From NCBI GenBank assembly GCA_020683205.1, contig CP085689.1, positions 434,001-498,000 on the forward strand: DNA of 64,000 nucleotides, in the 5' to 3' direction. Shown here piece after piece: positions 55,574 to 63,856 of this stretch; position 1 is the first letter of the stretch; each line of letters opens with the position of its first letter. Made by a program: the position numbers and the translations under genes. The DNA is from Lentisphaerae bacterium WC36. Lineage in GTDB: Bacteria; Verrucomicrobiota; Lentisphaeria; Victivallales; SZUA-371. The notes below the pieces were generated by a model, which worked only from the letters and a program-made list of their open reading frames with translations, ran no database searches and was not told the origin of the DNA.

Positions 55574-56359
55574 AATATCACGCAGTTAATTAATTTAACA
55601 ACAGGAGAAATCGCTAATAAATACGATTATAGCCCATTTGGACAATTAGCAAAAACAGATGAGAATGTTGAAAACGTATTCAAATTCAGTAGTGAATATG
55701 CTGAAAAAGAAACAGGCTTAATTTATTACAATTACCGTTATTATAACCCAAGCACAGGCAAATGGCTCAGCAGAGACCCAATCCAAGAAAAAGGCGGTAA
55801 AAATTTATATGGCTTTGTTTTTAATGATAGCATTAACAATCAAGATTACAATGGATTGGAGACTAAAGAAGGTCAAAAATTCTTTTACGATGGTTATGAA
55901 AAAATTGTGACAATGCCACGTTCAGCCCCTGGTTCAGATATAGGGGTAAGATGGAGACGAGTTTTGCGTGCCTTAGAGTACACTATAACAGCAGATAAAA
56001 GATGCAAAGGAGAAAGAAAGCTGATAGCTGATATAGGACTAAGAGAGGCAAAATTTAATGTTGTAAATTATATAGATGAAGTGAATATAGGAATTGGAGC
56101 AGTAAGCTTTGGGGTTAAATTTAAGTCCATTAATACTGTTAATTCAGAATCTATATTATCGCCATGTCCAGCTGGTCAGGAAGGTACTGGTACTAAATTA
56201 ATTGTGCATGTTGCTTTATTTAAAATTATTGAAGGATCAGCAACTCCTTCTATAGGTCCATTTTCTGCTGACAATGGTTATTCAGAAGAGATGGGTAAAA
56301 CATTAATGCTTTATTTCAAAGTTGAGTTTGAACAACGATGCTGTTGTCCTAAAAAATAA
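55574..56359 (+). CDS. Orphan Rhs core fragment plus tip (cassette B6)
   Basis: Frame open from N-I-T-Q-L-I-N-L-T-T-G through YDYSPFGQLAKTDENVE and WLSRDPIQEKGG to D-Y-N-G-L. The tip (about 165 residues) is mixed alpha-beta with late cysteines (C-P-A-G-Q-E and a final C-C-C-P). No start codon before the tip except a TTG at its first residue. The following gene is a lipoprotein. Confidence 0.68.
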   Translation, partial: NITQLINLTTGEIANKYDYSPFGQLAKTDENVENVFKFSSEYAEKETGLIYYNYRYYNPSTGKWLSRDPIQEKGGKNLYGFVFNDSINNQDYNGLETKEGQKFFYDGYEKIVTMPRSAPGSDIGVRWRRVLRALEYTITADKRCKGERKLIADIGLREAKFNVVNYIDEVNIGIGAVSFGVKFKSINTVNSESILSPCPAGQEGTGTKLIVHVALFKIIEGSATPSIGPFSADNGYSEEMGKTLMLYFKVEFEQRCCCPKK

Positions 56360-56371
56360 AGGAGTAAAAAT

Positions 56372-56839
56372 ATGAAGTGTAATATAATTGTTTTAATTAT
56401 TTCAATGTTATTTTTTAACGTTAGCTGTGATATTTGTAAGAAAAAAAATGATGGGCGTAAAAACCAAAACAAAGCAGTGGACGATAAAAAAATTGATATG
56501 TCAAAACTAACTTTTTTTTCTCGAGTAAAGGGAGTTAACCAACCAAATATCTTAATTTCAGGCTATTATAATAAGCAAAATCTTTACGCAGCTATTATTT
56601 ACGACGAGAAAAATATTTACTTTTATTATGACGAGGCGTCAAAAAAATATTGTGTTACAAAAATTGGTAAGCAAGGATTTAAAGAACCATTGCAAAAAAA
56701 TCATATTTATTACTATGACGGTAAAGTTGTGCATAAATGTAAAATAAAACAATTAGATGAAGCAGAGTTTGATTCAGCTTTGTCCAAGCTTAACCAAATA
56801 AATAACTTTGAAGATATAAAATCTATTTTCAAAAATTAG
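56372..56839 (+). CDS. Lipoprotein immunity candidate for B6
   Basis: 155 residues with a signal peptide and lipobox N-V-S-C (Cys 19), followed by a Lys/Asn linker and a compact beta-rich domain (YYNKQNLYAAIIYDEKNIYF). AAGGAG is 8 bases from the ATG. A periplasmic lipid-anchored partner suggests protection on the periplasmic side. Confidence 0.62.
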   Translation: MKCNIIVLIISMLFFNVSCDICKKKNDGRKNQNKAVDDKKIDMSKLTFFSRVKGVNQPNILISGYYNKQNLYAAIIYDEKNIYFYYDEASKKYCVTKIGKQGFKEPLQKNHIYYYDGKVVHKCKIKQLDEAEFDSALSKLNQINNFEDIKSIFKN

Positions 56840-56856
56840 AAATTAATATATAATGA

Positions 56857-56879
56857 CATGCCTGTCTAAGATAGGCATG
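56857..56879 (+). terminator. Stem-loop after the B6 lipoprotein gene
   Basis: CATGCCTGTCT against AGATAGGCATG, one mismatch, 17 bases after the stop. It lacks a U-tract, so termination is uncertain. Confidence 0.35.
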
Positions 56880-57021
56880 ACTTGGAATGAAAATAGCCAT
56901 CCATAATTTTTACGAAATTATTTTTTTTACAAGACCAATAACATGGTATGTTATTTTGTATATTCATATTTTTAATTTTATTTTATCAAAAATTTCTAAT
57001 TTAGAACGGTGATAAAACTTT

Positions 57022-57060
57022 AAACACCATAGTTGAAAAATTGTGGTGTTTTTTATTTTT
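57022..57060 (+). terminator. Rho-independent terminator upstream of cassette B7
   Basis: AACACCATAGTT, short loop, AATTGTGGTGTT, then TTTTATTTTT. It separates B6 from B7, so B7 should receive little read-through. Confidence 0.7.
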
Positions 57061-57154
57061 ATTGATTTGTTTTGGTGAGTTAGTTAAGATATATTACTTT
57101 GTATCGAATAACTTTCGGAAGGTGAAAATGTTAAATGAATGTTTAAAATTAGAT

Positions 57155-58021
57155 TGGTTAGGTGATAATTTATTGGCATTAGAAAAAAATGGTGTGGTAT
57201 TTAATTACATCGCAAATGGCAATAAAAATATCACGTAGTTGATTGATATGAGTTTAGGTTCGATAGCGAATCTTTATGATTATTCGCCTTTTGGAAAGCT
57301 AGTACTAAATACTGAAAGCGTGGCGAATGTTTTCAAATTCAGTAGCGAATACGCTGAAAAAGAAACAGGCTTAATCTATTACAATTACCGTTATTACAAC
57401 CCAAGCACAGGAAAATGGCTCAGCAGAGACCCAATCCAAGAAAACGGAGGAATAAATTTATATGCTTTAGTTAATAATGATGTTGCAAATTACTGGGATT
57501 TACTCGGAAAAAAATGTGTGCCAAAACTTGTAACAGGATCTTTCACAGCAATCGGGAAAAACTATGCGAAAGAAAAAGGGTGGTGGTTTGATGAATTTTC
57601 TTACTCAGGTTGGGTTAATCCTAGTGATTCTGGACTAACAATTTCTGTATCAGCTTACGGATATTCCTTTCTATATATGCGAGAAGGGTATGCTATAGCA
57701 AAAGATCTTTCCGTTTCAGTTAGTTGTTACTGTAATAAAAATGACGGGAAATGTTATGCTTCAATTAGCAGCACAGGTGATGGAAATGATACGGATTACC
57801 CTGTTTCAGTAACAGTTGTTGCTGGTATTTCTAGCTCAGGAGATAGCGCTACTGCTAGAGTTAGTGGTGGAGCTGCATTCTTAGCTAAAGGAAAAGGAAA
57901 AATTGGCGGAAGCGTTGGAGGTAAAGTAGGAGCTGTTAATGCTGAGATTGAATTTGAGTCAACTAAGCATCAAAGATCATTTCAATTGGGCTCTTATACT
58001 TGGGTTTGTGAGAAACAATAA
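57155..58021 (+). pseudogene. Orphan Rhs fragment with amber stop in the core and intact tip (cassette B7)
   Basis: Core enters at W-L-G-D-N-L-L-A-L-E-K. At 57236 the CAG codon of the usual T-Q-L-I-D motif is TAG, one base change that stops the core. The frame then continues LIDMSLGSIANLYDYSPFG to D-L-L-G-K. The tip (about 180 residues) is Gly/Ser-rich and beta-like (GGAAFLAKGKGKIGGSVGG), with C-Y-C and a Trp-rich start. Probably stored and silent. Confidence 0.72.
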
Positions 58022-58045
58022 CATTTTTAAATAAGGATAAAAAAT

Positions 58046-58381
58046 ATGATTAAAGATAAAAATACAAACATAAAAACTGTTACAATTATTTATTGGACAT
58101 CTTTTTTAATGACTGGATTACTTATTCCATTATACATATGGCCAATTATTTCAATATTTCCTTTTCTTTGTTTATTGATTTATTCTTGCATTATTTTTAA
58201 TGTTGTTTCAAAAAAAAACAGAATATATAAATGTTTGTATTTTTATTCAATTATTATTATTATTTTAGGCTGGTTGTTAATTGGTTTGAGACTTTATCAG
58301 TTTTATAAAAAAAGAGAACATATTAAGGCCAACATGCAAAATATGTTCGAAATGATTGAACAAAAATCACTCAATAAGTGA
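58046..58381 (+). CDS. Membrane immunity candidate for B7
   Basis: 111 residues with three membrane helices (about 8-30, 33-52 and 62-85). AAGGA precedes the ATG. Its last codons and stop are provided by the next core fragment (S-L-N-K read in another frame from TCACTCAATAAG), so the native 3' end was replaced when the B8 cassette joined. Confidence 0.58.
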   Translation: MIKDKNTNIKTVTIIYWTSFLMTGLLIPLYIWPIISIFPFLCLLIYSCIIFNVVSKKNRIYKCLYFYSIIIIILGWLLIGLRLYQFYKKREHIKANMQNMFEMIEQKSLNK

Positions 58382-59399
58382 TAGATTTGTTTGGTTAGGT
58401 GATAATTTATTGGCATTAGAAAAAGATGGTGTGGTATTTAATTACATCGCAGATGGCAATAAAAATATTACGCAGTTGATTAATTTAACAACAGGAGAAA
58501 TCGATAATAAATACGATTATAGCCCATTTGGACAATTAGCAAAAACAGATGAGAATGTTGAAAACGTATTCAAATTCAGTTCTGAATATTATGAGAAAGA
58601 AAGTGGTTTAGTATATTATAATTACCGTTATTATAACCCAAGCACAGGTAAATGGATCAACAGAGACCCAATCCAAGAGTATGGTGGGTTAAATACTTAT
58701 GGTTTTGTTAATAACAATTCAATAAGCTATATAGATTGGCTAGGATTATCATTAGATATTCCTCATATGACTATTCCTGATGGAGGCGGTGGTAGCGGAG
58801 ATGATATTGATGATAAAAAGAAAGAATGTAATAAAAATGAATGTTCTCAAGAACTTATAGATCAATGTAATAAAGCCTATGAAAAAATTAAGAAAAATGC
58901 TAATAATTTACGTAATGAATGGGAAAAATATGATCCTGTAAAAGACGCAACTGGTGGTTATAAAGGAAAAGGAGTAAAACTAACTGTACCTGGTGGACAT
59001 TATATAGAAATGATCAATAATATAAATGGTATTAATAAGGCTCTTAAAACAATATCTAAATGTCTAAGATGTAAAAATTTTCCAGATCATAAAAAAAAGC
59101 TCCCCAAATGGATAAGAGATTTAGCTAGTAAACCAATACCTAAACCTAAAGGAGTTGAAGGTCTTCCAGAACAACCAGAGGTGGAGCCTGATCCAGTTAG
59201 ACCAAACTACCCTAAACCTAGTCCAGCGCCTGAATCTACTCCAGTTCCTCCAGTTGTTCCTGTCCCTATAGGAGGTAGATTAGGAGGAAGAGTGCCAAGA
59301 CATTCAAATTTTGGAATAGTTCCTGGAGGATTAGGTGGTGGACCATGCTTACTACCAGGTAGTGGTGGAGGGCCAATTAATCGAAGAAGAAAATATTGA
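58356..59399 (+). CDS. Orphan Rhs core fragment plus Pro/Gly-rich tip (cassette B8)
   Basis: Core enters at H-S-I-S-D-R-F and is complete to I-D-W-L-G-L. The tip (about 220 residues) has an acidic Gly linker, a helical Cys-containing domain (E-C-N-K-N-E-C; GGHYIEMINNINGINKALK; C-L-R-C) and a Pro-rich tail (PKPSPAPESTPVPPVVPVP) ending in Gly-rich sequence. The helical domain is the likely effector. The candidate partner gene is cytosolic. Confidence 0.68.
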   Translation: MNKNHSISDRFVWLGDNLLALEKDGVVFNYIADGNKNITQLINLTTGEIDNKYDYSPFGQLAKTDENVENVFKFSSEYYEKESGLVYYNYRYYNPSTGKWINRDPIQEYGGLNTYGFVNNNSISYIDWLGLSLDIPHMTIPDGGGGSGDDIDDKKKECNKNECSQELIDQCNKAYEKIKKNANNLRNEWEKYDPVKDATGGYKGKGVKLTVPGGHYIEMINNINGINKALKTISKCLRCKNFPDHKKKLPKWIRDLASKPIPKPKGVEGLPEQPEVEPDPVRPNYPKPSPAPESTPVPPVVPVPIGGRLGGRVPRHSNFGIVPGGLGGGPCLLPGSGGGPINRRRKY

Positions 59400-59442
59400 C
59401 AAATTATGCCTAAAAAAATAACTTTAATGGAATATTCTATTT

Positions 59443-60087
59443 ATGATGAAATATAAATATTTTACAAAAGAAAAAATAGCAGAGTTAAAGAAATTAAGTC
59501 AGCTAAATTTAGCTGACTTAAGGAAAATTTCTAATGAACAATTAATTAACTTAATCGTTTATTACTACAAATTTCCTATGAGTAATGAATATATTGTAAG
59601 AAATGATGAGAATTTTAATGAAAATGCATGCCATGCTGTTAGATATCACTTTAAATTTAAAATTCAATATGTTATTGGCTGCATATTTTACTTGTTAGAA
59701 AATATTGGAAAAGACAAAGATTGTTCTTTTGGAGTCGAACATTTGATGTTTATATTATACCCTTGGGCATATCCCATTCATTTTTGTTCTATTAAAGACC
59801 ATTTGGAAGCAAGTCATAAATATAATCCTTTCGACTTAAAGAAAGATAGTGAGTTTATAAAATTTACAGAAATAAAATGTAAACTTATATTCACTGTTAT
59901 AGAAAGAATATTCCAAGATGAAATTTTTGCCATACCATATGTCGACCGTTATGCAATTGCATATTTCTGGTTTCATCTGTCAAAGGATAAAAGTATTAAT
60001 AAAATAAATATTGGTGAAAGTATTTGGGATGGCGATTTTGACGAAATAGAAGAATTTCTTATTTTTTATAATTTATCTAAATTATAG
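59443..60087 (+). CDS. Cytosolic immunity candidate for B8
   Basis: 214 residues, no signal peptide; mostly helical with aromatic-rich segments (HFKFKIQYVIGCIFYLLENI). Two adjacent ATGs can start it. No family recognised. Being soluble, it should meet its tip in the cytosol. Confidence 0.55.
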   Translation: MMKYKYFTKEKIAELKKLSQLNLADLRKISNEQLINLIVYYYKFPMSNEYIVRNDENFNENACHAVRYHFKFKIQYVIGCIFYLLENIGKDKDCSFGVEHLMFILYPWAYPIHFCSIKDHLEASHKYNPFDLKKDSEFIKFTEIKCKLIFTVIERIFQDEIFAIPYVDRYAIAYFWFHLSKDKSINKINIGESIWDGDFDEIEEFLIFYNLSKL

Positions 60088-60100
60088 CTATATTGTATCT

Positions 60101-60955
60101 GGTAATAAAAATATTACACAGTTGATTGATATGAATTCGGGTTCAATAGCGAATCGTTATGATTATTCGCCATTCGGTCAGTTATCAAAAAATAACGAAA
60201 CCGTGGCGAATCCATTCAAATTTAGTAGTGAATACGCCGAAAAAGAAACAGGTCTAATCTATTACAATTATAGATATTATAATCCTGTAAACGGCAAATG
60301 GCTAAAACGTGACCCAATCGGTGAAAGAGGCGGAATGAATGTTTACGGTTTTGTTAATAATAACCCAATTTATGAGCAGGATTATTTAGGACTATTTAGC
60401 TATGACATGCCAATTGATACAGGACGTATTGAGTTTGGACTTTTTTGGGTTAGGCTAAAAATTAACATTCACTGGGAAATAAATGTTGAAGCTAATTCTA
60501 GTAAGGAGAACTGTCCTACAAAATTACCAAATGGGATTAGGGATGTCAGCGGTGTTACACAACTAAGTGATGGATTAGGTTGGGATTATAAAATTGGTGT
60601 TGAGGGTGATAATTATAAGGCTATAGTTGGATTCAAAATGGGAATTACAACTTCGGGTGATAATGCATTAATGCAATTTATAAATCTAGAAAGGCATTTT
60701 AGCTCATACCAAGAATTTGAAGGTGAAGCTCAAGTTTTTGTGCCGAGCTTTAATTATAAAGGAATAAAAACACCTTGTGCATGTATTAAGGGTAAAATGT
60801 CTGCTGATTTTGAATTTAGCTATGGTCAATATGATACAAGGGTTTTGATTGCTGCTGGAATATTAATTGCGTTGGCTGAGCCTACTCCAGCTGGTGAACT
60901 TACACTTGCCGCTGCTGGGTTAACATTATTTGTTTTACCACCATTTTTTGAATAA
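60101..60955 (+). CDS. Orphan Rhs core fragment plus tip (cassette B9)
   Basis: Core enters at G-N-K-N-I-T-Q-L-I-D and is intact to D-Y-L-G-L. The tip (about 190 residues) is beta-rich with W-V-R-L-K-I-N-I-H-W, a C-A-C-I pair and a C-terminal hydrophobic hairpin (VLIAAGILIALAEPTPAG, then AAAGLTLFVLPPFF), which could insert into membrane. The only start-like codon is TTG at 60122. Confidence 0.66.
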   Translation, partial: GNKNITQLIDMNSGSIANRYDYSPFGQLSKNNETVANPFKFSSEYAEKETGLIYYNYRYYNPVNGKWLKRDPIGERGGMNVYGFVNNNPIYEQDYLGLFSYDMPIDTGRIEFGLFWVRLKINIHWEINVEANSSKENCPTKLPNGIRDVSGVTQLSDGLGWDYKIGVEGDNYKAIVGFKMGITTSGDNALMQFINLERHFSSYQEFEGEAQVFVPSFNYKGIKTPCACIKGKMSADFEFSYGQYDTRVLIAAGILIALAEPTPAGELTLAAAGLTLFVLPPFFE

Positions 60956-60976
60956 TTATAATTTAATAGGAATTTT

Positions 60977-61318
60977 ATGAATAATCTATATAAAAAAAAA
61001 GTAATTGGTCCGTTTAAAAGAAGCTTTTTAAAATGTTTAATATTGTTTGTTATAGCATCCATTATTGAATCAAAACATAATATTAAATTTTGTCAATTTT
61101 GGTTAGGAGGGACACTGGTTACAATAGGTTATTATTATTACCGTATTTATACATCTAAACCAGTTGTTGCAAAATTTGATAAAAATAGTGAAGCAAATAC
61201 TTACTCTATAAAATCTGATGATGGCATAGAAATTATTTTGCCCATTAACCACGAAAAGCTAACTGAAGAAAATGGTGAAATTATTTTAAAACTAGGAGTA
61301 GTCTGTAGTAGAAAATAA
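60977..61318 (+). CDS. Membrane immunity candidate for B9
   Basis: 113 residues: basic N-terminus, two hydrophobic segments (about 15-30 and 38-55) and a soluble end. AGGAA precedes the ATG. Fits the pattern of a membrane partner for a tip with a hydrophobic hairpin. Confidence 0.55.
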   Translation: MNNLYKKKVIGPFKRSFLKCLILFVIASIIESKHNIKFCQFWLGGTLVTIGYYYYRIYTSKPVVAKFDKNSEANTYSIKSDDGIEIILPINHEKLTEENGEIILKLGVVCSRK

Positions 61319-61338
61319 ATTAAAACTCAATTGTTTAA

Positions 61339-61689
61339 GATGAGTTGAATAATGGCTCAATAAGTGATAGATTTGTATGGTTAGGTGATAATTTATTGGC
61401 ATTAGAAAAAGATGGCGTAGCATATAATTACATCGCAGATGGCAATAAAAATATCACGCAGTTAGTTAATTTAACAACAGGAGAAATCGCTAATAAATAC
61501 GATTATAGCCCGTTTGGACAGTTAGCAAAAACTGATGAGAATGTTGAAAACGTATTCAAATTCAGTAGCGAATACGCCGAGGCTGAAACAGGACTAATGT
61601 TATTACAACCCAAGCACAGGAAAATGGATCAGCAGAGACCCAATCGAAGAATATGGAAGCTGGAATATTTACAACTTTGCCTTCAGTGA
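61339..61689 (+). pseudogene. Frameshifted Rhs core of cassette B10
   Basis: Core enters at D-E-L-N-N-G-S-I-S-D-R-F and reads correctly to E-A-E-T-G-L. There about 14 bases (usual CTATTACAATTACC) are missing, shifting the frame, so the following Y-Y-N-P-S-T-G-K-W is read in another frame and this one ends 30 codons later. Confidence 0.75.
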
Positions 61690-62413
61690 TCCAGTAAATT
61701 ATTTCGATCACTTAGGATTAGAACTTGGGGGAAATATGACATTGGGACCTGGTACAACATGGAAAGATACTCCTAAACCAAGAATTAGATTTGATATAGA
61801 TAAGCAAAATTGTGTTATAACTTATAAAGTTTTAGTACAACTTCTTTTTAAAGGTAAATGGACAGAGGCTAGAAAAATTGCGTTTAGAAATAAATTGAAA
61901 ATTGCTATTGAAAGTACATTCAATAGTACAAATTTTAAAATAAAACCTAAGAATAAAAAGGATAAAGATGGCAACTGTTGTCCTTGCCCAAATGGTTTTA
62001 GCCCAAAAGTCAAAATCAGTTTTGTTCCAGATGGGCAGTGGAGTACAGATGAAGATTGGGAAGCTGATGTACACGCAAACCCTACAAAAAAACCTATGCA
62101 ATCATCTAATTTAGGAAAATGGGCTGACCTTGACGAAGATGATTTAAGACCACAACCAAAACCATCTTCAGCACCAGGAGTAACACAATTGCCAGCTGTA
62201 CATGAATTTGGACACTTTATTGGACTTGATCATCCAGGAGTAGGAGTCGCAGGTGATGAATATAAACATAAAGGAAAAGATAGAAATGGAAATGACGTTG
62301 ATGGAGGACATGATTTGATGGGAGGAGGTAATCAAGTTAGACCCTTTTATTTTGATAAATGGAAAAATAAGCTAAATAGTAAAAACTCAGGATGTAGCTA
62401 TGAAACAAAGTAA
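61598..62413 (+). CDS. Metzincin-type metalloprotease tip (cassette B10)
   Basis: Continues the core in the shifted frame (Y-Y-N-P-S-T-G-K-W-I-S-R-D-P-I-E) into the tip; the first ATG is at 61736. Counting from that ATG, the tip has H156-E-F-G-H160-F-I-G-L-D-H166, the HExxHxxGxxH zinc site of metzincins, and a downstream D-L-M-G-G-G (Met 195) as Met-turn, with D-K-W typical after it. Two C-C-P-C cysteines lie earlier. It should cleave proteins in a target cell. Intact as a domain although its core is broken. Confidence 0.8.
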   Translation, partial: CYYNPSTGKWISRDPIEEYGSWNIYNFAFSDPVNYFDHLGLELGGNMTLGPGTTWKDTPKPRIRFDIDKQNCVITYKVLVQLLFKGKWTEARKIAFRNKLKIAIESTFNSTNFKIKPKNKKDKDGNCCPCPNGFSPKVKISFVPDGQWSTDEDWEADVHANPTKKPMQSSNLGKWADLDEDDLRPQPKPSSAPGVTQLPAVHEFGHFIGLDHPGVGVAGDEYKHKGKDRNGNDVDGGHDLMGGGNQVRPFYFDKWKNKLNSKNSGCSYETK

Positions 62414-62768
62414 AAAAAAAGTTTTTATGAGTTTATTTTTTATAATTTGTTGTTTGATTTTTATCTTTAATTACTTTTTTTTCAAAAGTTCTATTAGGTC
62501 TAATATAAATTTTTTTATAATAAAATATAAACTGACAACGATTTCAAATATTAAAAATGAAAAAGAAACATTTAAAGAAATTAATAATCTTATGATACGC
62601 ACACATTTATGGCTCAGTTTTTATGATAAGAATGGACAAATTGTGAAACCCCAAATATGTGGTCATTGGAATAGAGTTAAGTCAGTTGCTTTTTGCTTAG
62701 AAGGCAAAAATGATATATTTTATGAATTGAAATCTAATCAAAACCTTGGTCAATTATTGGGGGAGTAA
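62400..62768 (+). CDS. Membrane-anchored immunity candidate for the metalloprotease tip
   Basis: 122 residues overlapping the end of the protease gene by 14 bases. Lys-rich start, one membrane helix (about 8-30), then a soluble domain of about 90 residues with two cysteines. The topology would place the soluble part in the periplasm. No known inhibitor family recognised. Confidence 0.58.
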   Translation: MKQSKKKVFMSLFFIICCLIFIFNYFFFKSSIRSNINFFIIKYKLTTISNIKNEKETFKEINNLMIRTHLWLSFYDKNGQIVKPQICGHWNRVKSVAFCLEGKNDIFYELKSNQNLGQLLGE

Positions 62769-62786
62769 CACTGAGAATGATTTTAA

Positions 62787-63842
62787 TTAATTTATAACAA
62801 ATATAAGCTAATAAAAACCGTTAATGAATTGAATAATGGCTCAATTAGTGATAGATTTGTTTGGTTAGGTGATAATTTATTGGCATTAGAAAAAGATGGC
62901 GTGGCATTTAATTACATCGCAGATGGCAATAAAAATATCACGCAGTTAATTAATTTAACAACAGGAGAAATCGCTAATAAATACGATTATAGCCCATTTG
63001 GACAATTAGCAAAAACAGATGAGAATGTTGAAAACGTATTCAAATTCAGTTCTGAATATGCTGAAAAAGAAACAGGTTTAATCTATTACAATTACCGTTA
63101 TTATAACCCAACAACTGGCAAATGGCTCAGCCGCGACCCAATCGGTGAAAGAGGCGGAATGAATGTTTACGGTTTTGTTAATAATAATGTTATAAATTAC
63201 TCTGATAGCTATGGATTAAAAAAAGAATATTGTTGTAAAGAAAAAGATATAAATAAAATTGCAGCACAAAAATCGTTACAAGCTTTTAATGAAGCGAAGA
63301 AAAAAATGCATAGAGCCAAACAGCATAGGGAAAAGGAAAAGCAACAAAATGGACATCCAAAAAAAATATATATTATTACTCAATATCCAGAGAAATGTGG
63401 TCAAATTTGTTGTAGTAAAAAAGGGAACGTAAGTGCAACGGGACCTAAGTCAACACATAAGCAAATTAATATCAAATACCTAGGAACTGACAAGAAAACT
63501 AAAAGTAAAATCTACCTAGTGGAAGTGAAGCCAATGTGCAAGACTACGCATCACAAATTAAAGTGCCCTAAAGGAACTAAAACTGTTGCTGATTATCACT
63601 CTCATAGCGCATCACCAAACTTTAGTCGAGATGATTTAGCCATTGCAAATAGACTTGGTAGACCTATTTATTTAGGATATGATGGTACTGTAAAAAAAGG
63701 AACTCCTAAAGGAAATAAAGAATATGAACTTAATGATGGAAGTGGAACAGCAAAAGGTCCAGTTTTTGATGAACATGAAATAGACCCTAAAACAGGTGAA
63801 CAATCATTAATTAGAGAAGATGTTGGGCTTGCTAATTTATAA
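62787..63842 (+). CDS. Orphan Rhs core fragment plus JAMM/DUF4329-like tip (cassette B11)
   Basis: Core enters at I-Y-N-K-Y-K-L-I-K-T, intact to D-S-Y-G-L; TTG at 62829 is a possible start. The tip has a Lys-rich helical start with four cysteines, then V-A-D-Y-H-S-H-S-A-S-P-N-F-S-R-D-D (His 257, His 259, Ser 266, Asp 269 from the TTG) followed by R-P-I-Y-L-G-Y-D-G. The H-x-H-x6-S-x2-D pattern is that of DUF4329 and JAMM-like metallopeptidases in polymorphic toxins. The ending E-D-V-G-L-A-N-L is polar. Confidence 0.74.
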   Translation, partial: LIYNKYKLIKTVNELNNGSISDRFVWLGDNLLALEKDGVAFNYIADGNKNITQLINLTTGEIANKYDYSPFGQLAKTDENVENVFKFSSEYAEKETGLIYYNYRYYNPTTGKWLSRDPIGERGGMNVYGFVNNNVINYSDSYGLKKEYCCKEKDINKIAAQKSLQAFNEAKKKMHRAKQHREKEKQQNGHPKKIYIITQYPEKCGQICCSKKGNVSATGPKSTHKQINIKYLGTDKKTKSKIYLVEVKPMCKTTHHKLKCPKGTKTVADYHSHSASPNFSRDDLAIANRLGRPIYLGYDGTVKKGTPKGNKEYELNDGSGTAKGPVFDEHEIDPKTGEQSLIREDVGLANL

Positions 63843-63856
63843 GAAAAGGTTATAAT

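Noticed and set aside
57041-57238. Separate 65-residue gene before cassette B7
   Set aside because: Its first half overlaps a terminator and its second half is just the Rhs core up to the amber codon.
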